This document shows, one piece after another, positions 4,511 to 5,271 of a stretch of 5,271 bases of DNA. The DNA comes from Candidatus Zipacnadia bacterium (lineage in GTDB: Bacteria; Armatimonadota; Zipacnadia; Zipacnadales; Zipacnadaceae), in the NCBI GenBank assembly GCA_029821455.1, contig JALGTI010000343.1:1-5271 (forward strand). The letters run 5' to 3'. Within the stretch, counting starts at the first letter, position 1. Every line of letters starts with the position of its first letter. A program made the translations under genes and the position numbers. A model generated the notes under the pieces. It made no database searches and was not told the origin of the DNA. It saw nothing but the letters and a program-made list of their open reading frames with translations.

Positions 4511-5250
4511 CCGGGGCCGTTATCGCCGATGATGAATTCCAGGGCGGGGCTATTGCGGTCATCGTTGAAATCCCCCATCACCACCACATACTCGTTCGCG
4601 TCCAAAGCTGGTCGCGTAAGCTCGCGCACCAGCTTCCCCTGCCCGGCTCGCTGGCAGTCGGCCAAATAGGCGTCGCGCTCACCATCCACCTGTATCGGCA
4701 GTTGGGACTTCAGGTGGGTCGTGTACACGTGAAGCACATCTACGGAGCCCGGTATCTGCAGCTTGATGTCCAGCAGTCCCTTGGACAAGCGCCATGTCTC
4801 GCCCTGCAATATCGTCGTTGCCTTCAAATGGTCCTGTATCACCCCGACTGTCTCCAACCTGGTCAACACTGCTACATCCTGGCCCGTTGCTCGGTCAAGA
4901 CTGTCGAACCAGTAGACCGCATAGCCCAGATCAGCCAGGTATTCGCTGGTGAGGCGATCCAGGACTGCACGGTTCTCCACCTCCTGCAATGCAACCACAT
5001 CCGGGCTGTGGCGGCGCATCACCTCGGCGATGCCGGCCAGCTTGGCATCCAGGTCATCCGGCATGTGGTCCTGATCCATCAGCACCGTCGGGTCATCCAT
5101 CTGGTCGAACAGCCAGTGCGTATTGAAGGTCATAAGTGTGATGTAGTGTGGCTGAGCGTGGCTGCGCAGTGCGGCGATAGCCAGCGCTATGGCCAGCAGG
5201 ACCGCGAGTACAGATATGCTGAGGATTAGCCGGCGTTTGTCCCTACCCAT
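4441..5250 (-). CDS. Membrane-anchored endonuclease/exonuclease/phosphatase (EEP) family protein, frameshifted before its C-terminus
   Basis: EEP proteins hydrolyse phosphodiester or phosphomonoester bonds in DNA, lipids or nucleotides, with divalent metal. This frame gives 269 residues. After a charged start, residues 8-28 form a hydrophobic signal anchor. The catalytic landmarks follow in order: TFNTHW (41-46, Asn43), VVALQEVEN (85-93, Glu90), DVAVLTR (125-131), TTHLKSQ (177-183, His179), and VVMGDFNDD (223-231, Asp227 and Asn229). After about residue 251 the sequence stops resembling the family and ends at a TGA at 4441. The missing end, with the last Asp and His motifs, continues in another frame (next entry). 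From ATG 5250 to the far TGA at 4326 is 925 nt, one more than a multiple of three, so one extra base would explain the break; an intact version would be 307 residues. The start has a purine-rich GGGGGAAGAG upstream. Substrate unknown. Confidence 0.8.
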   Translation of the reverse strand: MGRDKRRLILSISVLAVLLAIALAIAALRSHAQPHYITLMTFNTHWLFDQMDDPTVLMDQDHMPDDLDAKLAGIAEVMRRHSPDVVALQEVENRAVLDRLTSEYLADLGYAVYWFDSLDRATGQDVAVLTRLETVGVIQDHLKATTILQGETWRLSKGLLDIKLQIPGSVDVLHVYTTHLKSQLPIQVDGERDAYLADCQRAGQGKLVRELTRPALDANEYVVVMGDFNDDRNSPALEFIIGDNGPGRKLHDALVHLDRPARQHLLPAD

Positions 5251-5271
5251 TGCTCTTCCCCCGGGGTCCTA

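Noticed and set aside
4459..5229. Long plus-strand open frame opposite the EEP gene
   Set aside because: It has no recognisable motifs and mirrors the minus-strand gene, which carries the EEP catalytic motifs.

Overview
This is a moderately GC-rich bacterial chromosomal window with dense, mostly minus-strand genes. Nothing in it looks phage- or transposon-derived: I see no insertion sequence, CRISPR array, tRNA or rRNA. The host cannot be named from this window. HrcA and FtsZ show it is a bacterium, and the unusual gene order argues against a well-studied Proteobacterium or Bacillus; an environmental, poorly characterised phylum is likely, but that is inference.

Layout. Positions 1-104 hold the last 33 codons of a plus-strand gene that looks like a family 4/group 1 glycosyltransferase. 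A two-way hairpin terminator (about 119-149) separates it from the minus-strand operon converging on it. That operon (3532 down to 185) reads hrcA, a small LexA-C-terminal-like gene, then a single open frame that encodes a complete GrpE followed by a complete FtsZ. Divergent from hrcA is a small plus-strand MazG-like gene (3692-3973). It converges with a minus-strand pair: a small membrane protein (4277-3981), preceded by a membrane-anchored endonuclease/exonuclease/phosphatase-family (EEP) protein (5250 to 4326) whose frame is broken near its C-terminus.

Main points. (1) GrpE and FtsZ are joined without a stop codon. The joining segment carries a consensus-perfect sigma70 promoter (TTGACA, 18 nt, TATAAT) and a strong Shine-Dalgarno before an internal ftsZ start. 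FtsZ is therefore probably also made alone, whether or not the fusion protein exists. (2) The gene between hrcA and grpE aligns by eye with the whole cleavage-loop plus S24 peptidase part of LexA. It has no DNA-binding domain and has lost the cleavage dipeptide, the serine and the lysine. (3) The operon ties a heat-shock repressor and a chaperone cofactor to the cell-division GTPase, with dnaK and dnaJ absent from the window.

How they may work together (inference): HrcA represses class I heat-shock genes and GrpE is the nucleotide exchange factor of DnaK. FtsZ placed downstream would receive some read-through transcription from the hrcA promoter plus its own constitutive promoter. The MazG-like enzyme and the EEP protein look like housekeeping or nucleotide-related functions without an evident link to the operon.
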